40,626 nt of DNA from Verrucomicrobiaceae bacterium UBA2429 (GCA_002343505.1 DDQZ01000110.1:140891-181516); one strand, 5' to 3'. Counted from the first letter of the stretch, positions 1 through 9,234 are shown. Notes: generated by a model not told the origin, from the letters alone. Translations and numbers: made by a program.

Positions 1-1
1 C

Positions 2-205
2 CAAACAGCCCAGCGCGGCCAGTCTGGCGAGGAAGATCAGCCGCAAGGCCAGCGCGGTCAGTCTGGTCAATCGGGTCAGCCTTCTCAAACAGCCCAAGGC
101 GGCCAGGGCACACAGTCCGGACCAGGACAGGAACCCGGCCAGTCAGACGCCGCCGGCCAAAGAGGCGCGGCGGGTCCAAGCCGCCAAACCGCCCAGTCCG
201 GCAGC
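2..205 (+). repeat. Degenerate Gln/Gly-coding repeats inside the truncated gene
   Basis: The start CAAACAGCCCAGCGCGGCC recurs as CAAACAGCCCAAGGCGGCC and as CAAACCGCCCAGTCCGGC, interspersed with GGTCAGTCTGG-type units. The repeats keep the frame and encode QTAQ.G and GQSG motifs. They look like in-frame slippage or recombination repeats forming a flexible linker. Confidence 0.6.
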
Positions 206-631
206 GAAAGAAACCGCGCCGGAGGTGGCGGCGGGGGCGGCGACAGAGGCGGCCCGCTCTTTTTCGAAGAAGCCGATGAGCAGCCCCGCCAAGGCCCCAT
301 CACCGGTGAAGGCTATGACCGCTGGAGCGACCGCCTGCGCAATGTGGAGGAGCTCCTCAGCCAGCCCGAGCTGCGCAATGAAGCCGCGCGCGTGCTCGAC
401 AACGCGCGTGCCATGCGCATAGACCACGAGCGCAACGACGCGCCGCCTCAGGTGGACCACTTGGCGATGCGCATCATCGAACCACTCGTCGAGCTGCGAG
501 ACCGCGTCACCGAGGAGCTTTCCAGGCGCGAGGCTGGCAACAACACCGTCCCCGTGGACCGAGATCCCGTCCCGCCCGCCTTCCGCGACCTCGTGCGCCG
601 CTATTACAAGGAGCTTGGCAGCGGTGAATGA
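2..631 (+). CDS. C-terminal part of Gln/Gly-rich DUF4175-like protein (5' truncated by window edge)
   Basis: The reading frame is open from base 2 to the TGA at 629-631, so the start lies to the left of the window. The visible 209 residues begin with about 70 residues of low-complexity Gln/Gly/Ser/Pro sequence containing variants of QTAQxGQ and GQSGQ. After a Gly run comes a charged, probably helical domain that ends with VPVDRDPVPPAFRDLVRRYYKEL. From memory of the family, this tail (VDRDPVPP followed by VRRYY.LG) matches DUF4175-type membrane proteins found near MoxR/DUF58/VWA operons in Planctomycetes and Verrucomicrobia. Their molecular role is unknown. The missing N-terminus should contain transmembrane helices and a long coiled coil. 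A second Gln-rich protein of similar build lies at 9235-11121. Confidence 0.8.
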   Translation, partial: QTAQRGQSGEEDQPQGQRGQSGQSGQPSQTAQGGQGTQSGPGQEPGQSDAAGQRGAAGPSRQTAQSGSERNRAGGGGGGGDRGGPLFFEEADEQPRQGPITGEGYDRWSDRLRNVEELLSQPELRNEAARVLDNARAMRIDHERNDAPPQVDHLAMRIIEPLVELRDRVTEELSRREAGNNTVPVDRDPVPPAFRDLVRRYYKELGSGE

Positions 632-740
632 CCTTCGACGCGGACACGAACTGAGGGGGCTGGACGCACCACCGCCCTGAAGAATCCCGTCATGGCAAAA
701 CAGGCTTGCTACCTTTTCGCCGCTTTGATTCCATCGTCGT

Positions 741-1751
741 ATGAACCCGCCGCCTGATTTCCTCTCCCGTCGTGACGCGCTGAAAGCCACCATCGCCAGC
801 GTGGGCCTCGGCTCCCTGGCCTTTGAGCCTGCCCCCGCCGCCGCACCCTCCGCGCCGGACGCCCGCCGCGGCTCCCCGAAGCGTCATGACATGCTGAAGT
901 CCATCAATCTCTGGGCCTTTCCCTATCCAGAGCGCATGACGCTGCGCGAGTGCCTGCAACTCGCCAAAGACGCGGGCTTCGACGGCATCGAGCTGAACTA
1001 CGATCTCGACAACAACCTCTCCCCCAAACACGGCACGCAGGACTATGGGAAAATCCGCAAAATGGCCGATGAGATCGGCATCCAGATCAGCGGGCTGTGC
1101 TCCTTTCTTTTCTGGCCGTATCCGCTCACCAGCAACGACCCCGCCAAACGCGCCAAGGGCATGGAGCTGGCCGGAAAAATCGCCCAATGCGCCCATGACC
1201 TCGGCGTGGAGAACGTCCTCGTCGTGCCCGGCGCGGTCCACATCCCATGGCGTGACGATCACGAACCCGTACCCAACGACGTGTGCGACCAGCGCGCCCG
1301 CGAGGCCGTGGGGCAGCTCGCCAGGCAGGCGGAAAAGCTCAAGGTCTGCCTCAACATCGAAAACATCTTTTTCAACGGCTACCTCATGACCCCGATGGAG
1401 ATGAACACCTTCGTGGACAGCTTCGGCAGCGAGCATGTGCGCGTGCATTTTGACACGGGCAACATCAGCATGTTCCAGTTCCCCGAGCACTGGGCCAGGG
1501 TGCTCGGCAGCCGCACCAAGAACGTCCACCTCAAGGAGTTCACCAAAAAAGGCACCGACTTCAGCCTGGAAACCTTCCGCCCGCTGCTCGACGGCACCAC
1601 GAACTGGCCCGCCGTCACCGACGCTCTCGCGGACACCGGCTACAAGGGCTTCCTCACCTTCGAGTACTTCCATCCCTACACACACTACCCGGAGGCGCTC
1701 ATCTGGCAGACCTCCGACTCGATGAACCGCATCCTCGGCCGCAAGGCGTGA
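741..1751 (+). CDS. Exported sugar phosphate isomerase/epimerase-like TIM-barrel protein
   Basis: This 336-residue protein has an N-terminal Tat-type signal: SRRDALK near residues 9-15, a hydrophobic stretch, then an Ala/Pro-rich linker. The rest is a xylose-isomerase-like TIM barrel of the IolE/UlaE/hydroxypyruvate-isomerase superfamily. Visible motifs include GFDGIELNYD, NVLVVPGAV, CLNIENIF, VRVHFDTGN, NVHLKEF and FLTFEYF; the Glu, Asp and His residues in these are the usual metal and catalytic ligands. Substrate cannot be told from sequence. In Verrucomicrobia and Planctomycetes such Tat-exported barrels are abundant and are generally linked to carbohydrate or polyol catabolism. The next gene downstream is a large exported glycosidase-like protein, which fits that context. 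No Shine-Dalgarno sequence is apparent; the start was chosen because it includes the full Tat motif. Confidence 0.85.
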   Translation: MNPPPDFLSRRDALKATIASVGLGSLAFEPAPAAAPSAPDARRGSPKRHDMLKSINLWAFPYPERMTLRECLQLAKDAGFDGIELNYDLDNNLSPKHGTQDYGKIRKMADEIGIQISGLCSFLFWPYPLTSNDPAKRAKGMELAGKIAQCAHDLGVENVLVVPGAVHIPWRDDHEPVPNDVCDQRAREAVGQLARQAEKLKVCLNIENIFFNGYLMTPMEMNTFVDSFGSEHVRVHFDTGNISMFQFPEHWARVLGSRTKNVHLKEFTKKGTDFSLETFRPLLDGTTNWPAVTDALADTGYKGFLTFEYFHPYTHYPEALIWQTSDSMNRILGRKA

Positions 1752-1954
1752 GCCATGCCCGGCTGGTATCATGCCCGCCCAAGGCGTCACCGATTTCGTC
1801 ACCCTGAAGGATTATGAAGGCGTTGGGTTTCGCAGGGGTTGGAGTCCGCTGAATCGCTTCGTTTTTCAGGCGCGGTTAACATATCACTCGGAAACACCAT
1901 GTCCCTGCCTGATGCGCTCCATGTCTGGCGTTCAGAAGGTACTCCATTGCCACG

Positions 1955-4900
1955 ATGAAAGCCATTCTATCCATCTTTGCCCTGATCACGCCGCTGGCGT
2001 CGGCTCAAAGCCTCCTCCCTGCCAATTGGGATCCCGCACTCGCGGGTGATGTGGTGATGCAGCGGCTTGTCAAAGTCACCGCGCCGAAGGTGAAGGGCAC
2101 GCATGATGCGGAGTTCGTCTGTGTCGGTGATCGCGCTTACGTCGTCACGGAAGCGAATGACCAACGCGCTGGAGAGAGCTCCGCGTGGCCGTTCATCTAT
2201 GTCACGATGTCGATTGTGAACCTGAAGACGCTGGAGGTGGAAAAGGTCATCGACTTTGCCCGCAGTGAGCAGGTTTTTGAAAACGAGACGTTGCCGTTCG
2301 GGCAGTGTTTTGTGCCGCGCATCCTTCAAAAAGACGCGAAGACGTTGCGTTGCTATTTCACAAGCCAGGACCCCGGCAAGCGACAGGCTCAGATGTGGTA
2401 TATCGACTTCGACCTGGGACGCGCGGCCTTCGAGAACCGCATTTTCCGCGCGAAACTCAAGACAGCGGCAGGCACCTTCGACATGCAGCCGCAGCCTTTC
2501 TACGATGACGCGGCGAAGCAGGGTTTTCGCCGTCCAGCCAGAGATGCTGGGCTGTTCATCTTCGATTCGTTCAAGAAGTTCGACGGCAAGACCTACGTCG
2601 CGTTGAACAACTTCCCCGTCGGGCAAAACGCGCTCTCGGTGCTGCACGACGACCTCGTCACCTTTGAAGTGATCGGGCATTACAACGAGCCGCAAACGCA
2701 GCAGCTCAGCGAATCCGCCGTGAACCGCCTGCCTGACGGCTCCTGGATGGCCATCGTTCGCAACGACAAGGGCAACTACCACTTCACCACCAGCGCTGAT
2801 GGCAAAAAATGGACTGTCGGCACCGAGATGCCCTTCGTGAAGGGATCCAACTCCAAGCCGACCTTCGACAAGTTTGGCGATGTCTATTACCTCGGCTGGC
2901 AGGACGCCGAGGTGATCAACGGCGACCGCCGCACCATCTTCAACATCGACATCTCACGCGATGGCAAAGCCTGGGAGCGCAAATACCGCTTCATCACGCC
3001 GCATTCATTTCAATATCCCACGCTGCATGAGCATCAGGGCGTGATCTGGCTCAGTGTCACCCAAGGCACGCAAAAAGACCGCATCATGTTCGGCAAACTG
3101 GAGTCCGTGGGCCAGTTCGAGCCGCAAGCAGGCCGCAAGCGCATCGAATGGCCGCCAGTTCTGCCGAAGGGACTGGCGAAGCTGAATCCAGGCGAGAAGC
3201 TCTTCACCGATCGCGAGTATGTGATCGACGAACTGCCTGAGCCCGTGCGCGGCCTGCCATTCCTCCGCACGAGCATCGAAAAGACCGATGTGCGAGTCAC
3301 CAAGCCCGGCACGCTCTTCGCACTGACACCGACGATTCGCCCCAAAGCCGCGAGTCAGGAAGAAGCGCTGCAAAAAGCAGGCTTCAGCAAAGTCGATGTG
3401 CCTGAGACACAGCTTTTCCCCGGCGAAATCAATCGCGTGAGCCTTTACCGCAAAGCCGTGAAGCAAGGTGAGCGGCTTCAGTTCAAGAAGATGGTGCTAC
3501 TGGTGCTCGCGGATGGGGCAGAGGTTCGGGATGAGGATGGGATGTCGCCTTCGGTCATCACGAATCCCGGCGCGGAGTTTCAAGACGACGCACGTGGCGG
3601 CGCGATGATCATTGGCATGGATCGCACGCCGAAGGGGCGCATCTGGGGCTGCTGGACGGGCACGGGGGACAAGCCGGATGGCTACTTCCTGCTCGCGACC
3701 AGCGATGATGACGGCGCGACGTGGTCGAAGCCTCGCGTGGCCGTCGGAGCACGCATGGAGGCGGCGCAGAAGATCAGCGGGGCGCTGGTGGGCAATCTGT
3801 GGACCGATCCGAAGGGGCGTTTGTGGCATTTTTTCGACCAGCAGCTCGGCGATCCTCAGGGACGCATCACGAACTGGTTCATGCGTTGCGATAATCCCGA
3901 TGCGGAGGAGCCGGTATGGAGCACGCCGGTGATGTTTGCGGAAGGTTGCACGCTGAACAAGCCGACGGTGCTCAAGGATGGCACGTGGTTGCTGCCGGTA
4001 TCCGACTGGCACAAGAAAACGTGCCGTGTGTTTGAATCGACCGATGAAGGCGCGTCGTGGAAGGAGCGCGGCAGCTTGCAGTTCCCGGAATGGGAGTTCG
4101 ACGAGCACATGATGGTCGAGTTGAAGGATGGCCGGTTATGGATGCTCGCCCGCACGAAAGGCCAGCCGCATGAGAGTTTTTCCAGCGATGGCGGCAAAAC
4201 GTGGAGCGAGCCGAAACAAGCCGCGACGGTGCAAAATGTGAACGCGCGCTTCTTCCTGCGTCGGCTCAAATCGGGCCGCATTTTGCTGGTGAAGAATGGC
4301 TCGCCTGCCGAGCGACTGCAAAAGCGCACGCACATGAGCGCGTGGCTTTCCGAAGACGAAGGCCAGACGTGGAAAGGCGGTCTGCTGCTCGATGAACGCA
4401 ACGCGGTGTCGTATCCCGATGGCTTCGAAGCGCCCGATGGCCTCATCCACATCCTCTATGATTGGAACCGGCACACCGACGCGGAGATTTTGATGGCAAA
4501 GTTTCGCGAGGAGGATGTGCTCGCGGGCAAAATTGTGTCGAAGGACGCAAAGCTGCTCATGCTCGCGAACAAGGCCACCGGCCCGAAACCCGAAAAGCTC
4601 TACAACGGCATCGAACTGCCCGACCAATGGCCGCCACGCTATCGCGAACCGAGCGACGCGGTGATGGAAGTGCCGTATTTGAAGAAAAAGCCGAAAGTCA
4701 TCCCTATCGACCTCGGCAGGCAGCTTTTCGTCGATGACTTCCTCATCGAGAACACCACGCTCAAACGCACTTTTCATCAGGCGAAGAAGTTTGAGGGCAA
4801 TCCAGTCTTCAAAGCCGAAACCGAGCGTGAACTCGGCCCGGCGAGAGAAGGCGAAAAGGGCGAGGAAGCGACCACCTTCACCGGCCAGGGCGGTGTGTTT

Positions 4901-6166
4901 TACGATCCGGCCGAAAAGCTCTTCAAGATGTTCTACGTCGCCGGTTGGCGAGGGCCGCTATCGCTTGCGACGAGTCCGGACATGAAAACATGGACGCGTC
5001 GCGGGCAGCTTTTGCCGGAAGGACTGCGCTGGACGGGGCCGAAGCTCGTCACGGGCGGCTCGGACAACTGCGTGTGGCTCGATTTGAATGCCAAATCACC
5101 TGCAGAGCGCATCAAATACATCACCTGCTGGCTGCATGTGCCAAAGGATCAGCGTCCGCAGGGCTTCATGCACTCGCTGCATGTATCCGATGGCAAAACG
5201 TTCTCCGATGCGGTGACGACGAGCATCGCGGCGGATGATTACTGCTCATTCTTCTTCAATCCGTTTCGTGAGAAGTGGTGCTTCAGCATCAAGATCGGCA
5301 CCTCACGCGGTCGCAGTCGCTACTACTACGAGAGCGATGATTTCCTCGCCGGTGCCGACTGGAAGAAGAGCGTGTTTTGGACCTGCACAGACAAACTCGA
5401 CCTCCCTGAGCCGCAGGGCCGCTATCCCGGCGCGGGCGAGGCTGCGCAGCTCTACAGCCTGAATGCCGTGGCCTATGAAAGCCTCATGGTCGGCATGCAC
5501 TACATCCATCGCGGCCCGAACAACAGCATCTGCGAGAAGGGCAAGTTTCCGAAGCTGCTCGATCTCGAGATTGGCTTCAGCCGCGATGGCTTTCACTGGG
5601 ATCGACCGGATCGCCGCGGTTTCATCGTCGGCTCGCGCACGGAGGGTTCTTGGGATCGTGCGTATCTTCACAGCACGGCGGGAGTGTTTGTCGTGCTCGA
5701 TGACCAACTCGTCTTTCCCTACATGGGCACCAGCGGCATCGCGCCGAGCGGTCATCGCGGAATGTATACCGGCGGCAGTATCGGCCTCGCCACACTGCGA
5801 CGCGATGGTTTTGCCTCGATGGATGGCCCTGGAGAGCTGACGACGCGTCCGGTGAAGTTCAAAGGCAAGCATCTCTTCGTGAATGTGAACGGCGCGGTGA
5901 AAGTGGAAGTGCTCGATGAGGCGGGGAAGGTGCTGCGAAGCTCCAAAGTGGCTTCCGGGGATCAAACGAAGCTCAAGGTGGAATGGAATGACGGCGCTGA
6001 CCTTGGTGACCTGATTGGGAAGGCGGTGAAATTGCGCTTCCATCAGACAAAGGGCTCGTTGTATGCGTTCTGGGTCACGCCGGATGAAAACGGCACCAGC
6101 GGCGGCTACGTTGGCGCAGGCGGACCGGACTTTGGCGGCGTGCGTGACCAGCCGCCCGGCTTCTGA
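1955..6166 (+). CDS. Large exported multimodular sialidase / glycosidase-like protein
   Basis: This 1403-residue protein begins with a signal peptide (MKAILSIFALITPLASAQS). Three beta-propeller-like parts can be seen. The N-terminal module, roughly residues 25-390, has one weak Asp box near 279 (TTSADGKKW). The central sialidase-like module, roughly 500-860, has four Asp-box motifs: DDDGATW near 584, TDEGASW near 695, SSDGGKTW near 743 and SEDEGQTW near 798. The C-terminal module, from about 915, opens with LFVDDFLIEN and resembles GH32/GH43-like proteins that are often annotated as hypothetical in PVC bacteria. Asp boxes mark propeller folds and do not prove sialidase activity. The protein probably acts on host, algal or environmental glycans outside the cytoplasm. 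The stop codon abuts that of the convergent gene at 6167. Exact specificity is unknown. Confidence 0.8.
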   Translation: MKAILSIFALITPLASAQSLLPANWDPALAGDVVMQRLVKVTAPKVKGTHDAEFVCVGDRAYVVTEANDQRAGESSAWPFIYVTMSIVNLKTLEVEKVIDFARSEQVFENETLPFGQCFVPRILQKDAKTLRCYFTSQDPGKRQAQMWYIDFDLGRAAFENRIFRAKLKTAAGTFDMQPQPFYDDAAKQGFRRPARDAGLFIFDSFKKFDGKTYVALNNFPVGQNALSVLHDDLVTFEVIGHYNEPQTQQLSESAVNRLPDGSWMAIVRNDKGNYHFTTSADGKKWTVGTEMPFVKGSNSKPTFDKFGDVYYLGWQDAEVINGDRRTIFNIDISRDGKAWERKYRFITPHSFQYPTLHEHQGVIWLSVTQGTQKDRIMFGKLESVGQFEPQAGRKRIEWPPVLPKGLAKLNPGEKLFTDREYVIDELPEPVRGLPFLRTSIEKTDVRVTKPGTLFALTPTIRPKAASQEEALQKAGFSKVDVPETQLFPGEINRVSLYRKAVKQGERLQFKKMVLLVLADGAEVRDEDGMSPSVITNPGAEFQDDARGGAMIIGMDRTPKGRIWGCWTGTGDKPDGYFLLATSDDDGATWSKPRVAVGARMEAAQKISGALVGNLWTDPKGRLWHFFDQQLGDPQGRITNWFMRCDNPDAEEPVWSTPVMFAEGCTLNKPTVLKDGTWLLPVSDWHKKTCRVFESTDEGASWKERGSLQFPEWEFDEHMMVELKDGRLWMLARTKGQPHESFSSDGGKTWSEPKQAATVQNVNARFFLRRLKSGRILLVKNGSPAERLQKRTHMSAWLSEDEGQTWKGGLLLDERNAVSYPDGFEAPDGLIHILYDWNRHTDAEILMAKFREEDVLAGKIVSKDAKLLMLANKATGPKPEKLYNGIELPDQWPPRYREPSDAVMEVPYLKKKPKVIPIDLGRQLFVDDFLIENTTLKRTFHQAKKFEGNPVFKAETERELGPAREGEKGEEATTFTGQGGVFYDPAEKLFKMFYVAGWRGPLSLATSPDMKTWTRRGQLLPEGLRWTGPKLVTGGSDNCVWLDLNAKSPAERIKYITCWLHVPKDQRPQGFMHSLHVSDGKTFSDAVTTSIAADDYCSFFFNPFREKWCFSIKIGTSRGRSRYYYESDDFLAGADWKKSVFWTCTDKLDLPEPQGRYPGAGEAAQLYSLNAVAYESLMVGMHYIHRGPNNSICEKGKFPKLLDLEIGFSRDGFHWDRPDRRGFIVGSRTEGSWDRAYLHSTAGVFVVLDDQLVFPYMGTSGIAPSGHRGMYTGGSIGLATLRRDGFASMDGPGELTTRPVKFKGKHLFVNVNGAVKVEVLDEAGKVLRSSKVASGDQTKLKVEWNDGADLGDLIGKAVKLRFHQTKGSLYAFWVTPDENGTSGGYVGAGGPDFGGVRDQPPGF

Positions 6167-6859
6167 TCAGACGCCTTCCACAAAGCCATCCCCGGGCGCT
6201 TTCACCCGCCAGCTTTCGGACCACTCGCGGGCGAAGTCGCGCTGGCAGCGCCAGTTGACGAGGGCGGTGAGGATCATCGCGAGGATTGCGCCGAGCGCGG
6301 CGAGGGCCATGTCCTTGTGGGCGTCCCACACATCACCCTGCGCGCCAAGCCAGGCCATGCCGGCGTCATTTCCGAGCACTTCCACGGCGAGCCATTCGAT
6401 GAGTTCGTAGAGCAGCGAGGAGGACATGGTCAGATCGAGCGGCAGGAAGTATCCCCAGAAGCCGCGCGCGTTGGCAATGCGCAAAAATATCTCCCGCATG
6501 GGATAGGCCAGCAGCAGGCCGTAGAGGAAGTGGACGGCGCGGTCGAACTGGTTGCGCCGCCAGCCGAAAAACTCGTCAAGACTGAACCCCGCGAGCGATT
6601 GCCAAACCTCGTCATAGGGCACCTCGGAGTAGGTGAAGTGCGCGCCAAGCGCGTGCAGGCACATGAAGGCGAAAATCATCACCCAGGACAGGCGCGAAAA
6701 AAGCCGGTGCTTGCAACTCGCCCAAATGACAGGCAGCGCAAGCAGCACAAGCACGTTTTCCAGCAGCCAGTCCTGCCTGCCGCGCGGTTCGATGGCGAGC
6801 GCGAGCCAGAGCAGCGCGTAAACCGCGCCGAGCTTTTTCACCAGGCCCGCATGAGTCAT
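6167..6859 (-). CDS. DUF2238 / YjdF-family integral membrane protein
   Basis: The 230-residue product has about six predicted transmembrane helices, near residues 9-24, 31-49, 56-74, 108-126, 134-160 and 183-203. Conserved features of the DUF2238 (YjdF) family are visible: HALGAHFTYSEVPY near 69-82, NQFDRAVHFLYGLLLAYPMRE near 103-123, YELIEWL near 151, and GAQGDVWDAHKDM near 172-184. The His, Asp and Glu residues in these motifs are invariant in homologues known to me, but the function is unestablished. It is the last gene of a minus-strand run, 47 bases downstream of a zinc-type binding lipoprotein, which makes a metal-related role conceivable but unproven. Confidence 0.85.
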   Translation of the reverse strand: MTHAGLVKKLGAVYALLWLALAIEPRGRQDWLLENVLVLLALPVIWASCKHRLFSRLSWVMIFAFMCLHALGAHFTYSEVPYDEVWQSLAGFSLDEFFGWRRNQFDRAVHFLYGLLLAYPMREIFLRIANARGFWGYFLPLDLTMSSSLLYELIEWLAVEVLGNDAGMAWLGAQGDVWDAHKDMALAALGAILAMILTALVNWRCQRDFAREWSESWRVKAPGDGFVEGV

Positions 6860-6906
6860 GCGCTTTCAAACGCGGACGGGAGCGCGATTCACGCAGCGCC
6901 GGCCGT

Positions 6907-7806
6907 TCAAGGAAGCGCTTTTTCCAGCGCCTCCACATTCGCCCGCATGACGCTGAGGAAGTCGCCTTCATCAGGCGTGTTGCCGCAGGGATCGAAGACA
7001 AGGGACTTCAAGCCCAGCTCGTCCAGCCTTGCCACGCTTTCTGTGGCAGGATCGCCTTCCCAGATCATCCATTTGGCCGGGTGTCTGGCGAGCAGCGCTT
7101 TCAACTCCTCCATCGCCTTTTCATCCGGCACAGTCTCGGGCTCCCAGAGCACGGACTCGACATTGAAACCGTAACGCCGCGCCCAGTAGTGATAGACCGG
7201 ATGCGAGGCCAGGAGCGGCGCTTTGGCGAGATTCGCGCCGATTTTCATCAGACGCGCATCCAGCGACTCCAGTTCGGCTTTGAGGCTGTGGAAAGCGGCG
7301 TCGAAATCCGCGGTCTTGTCCGGCAGCAGGCGCGAGAGAGCGGCGCGCACGGCGTCGGCCTGCCGGATGGCTTGTTGAAAATCCAGCCATGTGGTGAAGG
7401 CGGTGCCGCTGTGGCTGTGCTCGCCCGCCGGGCCGTGGCTGTGCGTGGCGGCGTCTTTGATCTCGATGAGCTTGTCCTTGAAGCCCGCGGAGGTGTCCAC
7501 GGTCTTCGAGGCGGGCAGGCTGGCTTTTTCGGCCCACTTCGAATAAGTGGCGCCGTTCATGAGGATTAGGGCGGCGTTTTGAAAGGCGGCCAGTTCGTCG
7601 TCGGCAGGCTGCCAGAAAGCCGGGTCCTCATCCGCGGGCGCCGGGAAGGCGGCCTCGACGGACCCTCCGCCGATGCGCGTGGCGAAGTAGTGCAGAGGAT
7701 AGTTCGCCGAGAGCACGCGCGGCCTGCCAGCGGAGTCAGCGGACGGGGCGGCAGGTTTGCAGGCGGCGATGAGCAGGGTAAGGAGAAGGAAATGCGGTGC
7801 TTTCAT
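6907..7806 (-). CDS. Zinc/manganese-type ABC transporter substrate-binding lipoprotein (ZnuA-like)
   Basis: The 299-residue product starts with a lipoprotein signal and lipobox LIAAC (Cys16). The rest resembles cluster A-I metal-binding proteins (ZnuA/TroA family). It has YPLHYFATRIGGG near 36-48, where a metal-ligand His is expected, and a His-rich loop THSHGPAGEHSHS near 121-133, typical of zinc-binding members. A later LASHPVYHYWARRYG supplies another expected His. It should bind Zn2+ or Mn2+ at the outer face of the inner membrane or in the periplasm. No ATPase or permease gene adjoins it, so it may share a distant transporter or be a stand-alone chaperone. It follows the beta-helix gene by only 9 bases, suggesting co-transcription with frr. 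Confidence 0.85.
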   Translation of the reverse strand: MKAPHFLLLTLLIAACKPAAPSADSAGRPRVLSANYPLHYFATRIGGGSVEAAFPAPADEDPAFWQPADDELAAFQNAALILMNGATYSKWAEKASLPASKTVDTSAGFKDKLIEIKDAATHSHGPAGEHSHSGTAFTTWLDFQQAIRQADAVRAALSRLLPDKTADFDAAFHSLKAELESLDARLMKIGANLAKAPLLASHPVYHYWARRYGFNVESVLWEPETVPDEKAMEELKALLARHPAKWMIWEGDPATESVARLDELGLKSLVFDPCGNTPDEGDFLSVMRANVEALEKALP

Positions 7807-7815
7807 GGCGGATGC

Positions 7816-8490
7816 TCAGACTCTTTTCACCACGACCTGCTGCTGCCGGGTCTTGAGGATGCTGTCGGGCGGGAGGATGCCGCCGAAGCTGGTGAGGGGG
7901 TAAATGATGCTGCGGCGGCCGATGAGGGTGCCCGGGTTGATGACGCTGTTGCAGCCGATCTCGACATGGTCGCCGATGATGGCGCTGAATTTCATAAGGC
8001 CGGTTGATTCGGCGCGCAGGGGGCCGTTGACGACGACCTCGGAGCGGTCGAGACGGACGTTGGAAAGCACGACTCCGGCTCCGAGATGGGCCTTGTAGCC
8101 GAGGACCGCGTCCCCCACATAGTTGAAGTGCGGCACCTCGCAGTTGTCAAAGAGCACGCAGTTTTTGAACTCGCAGGAGTTTCCCAGCACGCAGTTGTCG
8201 CCGACGACCACGTTGCCGCGGATGTAGCATCCGGTGCGGATCATGCAGTTTTTGCCGATCCATGCGGGACCGAGGATGACCGCGCCCGGCTCGATGGTGA
8301 CGCCCTCGTCAATGAACACATCCTCGCCAATGCTGACGCCCTGGGGGACCTGGGCGCGGATTTCGGGGGTGAGGCGGAACTCAAGGTAGGACTCGATGCG
8401 CGAGAGCGCGGCCCAGGGCGGCTCGGCGGCTGGAAACAGGATGCCGTGCCGAGTGTGCCGCAGGTCGAGGTAGTCTTCAGAGCGGTGCAT
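7816..8490 (-). CDS. Left-handed beta-helix (hexapeptide-repeat) transferase-like protein
   Basis: Residues from about 50 to 200 of this 224-residue protein form imperfect hexapeptide repeats of the [LIV]-G-x4 type, for example VSIGEDVFIDEGVTIEPGAV, WIGKNCMIRTGCYI, VVVGDNCVLGN and AIIGDHVEIGCNSVINPG. These indicate a LbetaH fold as in GlmU C-termini and LpxA/LpxD. An inserted segment, VPHFNYVGDAVLGYKAHLGAG, resembles the glucosamine-1-phosphate acetyltransferase loop of GlmU. There is no nucleotidyltransferase domain, so it could be a free-standing sugar-nucleotide acyltransferase or a GlmU-like C-terminal homologue. The acyl donor and substrate cannot be told. It starts 15 bases after the frr stop and probably shares its transcript. 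Confidence 0.8.
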   Translation of the reverse strand: MHRSEDYLDLRHTRHGILFPAAEPPWAALSRIESYLEFRLTPEIRAQVPQGVSIGEDVFIDEGVTIEPGAVILGPAWIGKNCMIRTGCYIRGNVVVGDNCVLGNSCEFKNCVLFDNCEVPHFNYVGDAVLGYKAHLGAGVVLSNVRLDRSEVVVNGPLRAESTGLMKFSAIIGDHVEIGCNSVINPGTLIGRRSIIYPLTSFGGILPPDSILKTRQQQVVVKRV

Positions 8491-8505
8491 GGCGAGGGGG
8501 CCGTC

Positions 8506-9072
8506 TCAGACGGTCATCACTTCCTTTTCCTTGCTGGCGACATGCTGGTCTATGACGGCGACATTTTTATCGGTGAGGTTTTGCACCTCCTTTTCCAGGC
8601 GGTGCAGGTCGTCCTCGGTGATGTGGCCGTCCTTCTGGCCTTTTTTCAGAAGTTCGATGGCCTCCCTGCGTGCCGCGCGCACGCGCACCTTGGCCTCCTC
8701 GGCCATCTGGCGGATGAGCTTGACCATCTGCTCGCGGCGCTCCTGGGATAGCACGGGCACGGGCAGGCGGATGACCTTGCCCTCGATGCTGCCGTTGAGA
8801 CCGAGCCGGGACTCGCGGATGGCACGGTCAATGTCATGGAGTGTGGAGGAGTCAAAGGGCTCGATGCGGATGAGGCGTGCGTCCGGCGTGGTGATCATCG
8901 CGAGCTGCTTGAGCTTCATGTGCGCGCCGTAGCTGGTGACATGCACGTCAAGCCCCTCGACGAGAGTGGGGGAGGCCTTGCCGGTGCGCACAGCGGCGAA
9001 TTCGTGGATGGCGTACTCGACGGCGCGTGTCATCGCGTCCTCGCACTCAAGCATGGTCATTTCAGGGTCCAT
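8506..9072 (-). CDS. frr: Ribosome recycling factor
   Basis: The 188-residue product matches the usual RRF length of about 185. It releases 70S post-termination complexes together with EF-G. Characteristic sequence is present: FAAVRTGKASPTLVEGLDV near the N-terminus, PFDSSTLHDIDRAIRESRLGLN in the middle, then IRLPVPVLSQERREQMVK. The C-terminal helical bundle carries EVQNLTDKNVAVIDQHVASKEKEVM. The open frame extends further upstream to 9150, but I chose the ATG at 9070-9072 because it gives the family length; the extra residues upstream are Pro/Arg-rich noise. Neither tsf nor pyrH, the common neighbours of frr, is adjacent. No Shine-Dalgarno sequence is visible. Confidence 0.95.
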   Translation of the reverse strand: MDPEMTMLECEDAMTRAVEYAIHEFAAVRTGKASPTLVEGLDVHVTSYGAHMKLKQLAMITTPDARLIRIEPFDSSTLHDIDRAIRESRLGLNGSIEGKVIRLPVPVLSQERREQMVKLIRQMAEEAKVRVRAARREAIELLKKGQKDGHITEDDLHRLEKEVQNLTDKNVAVIDQHVASKEKEVMTV

Positions 9073-9234
9073 AAAGTAACAAACGGGTCTGGGATTCGGG
9101 CTCGTTGCCGGTGGGCGGTGAGGTTGCCAGCGCGGGGGGGAAATGTCCACCCTGGAATTTGACCCTGAGTGCGCGGGTGTCGCGCCTTGCCCGCCAGCGT
9201 GTCAAAGCGCGCGGCTTACCTGCGTTTTTCTGGT

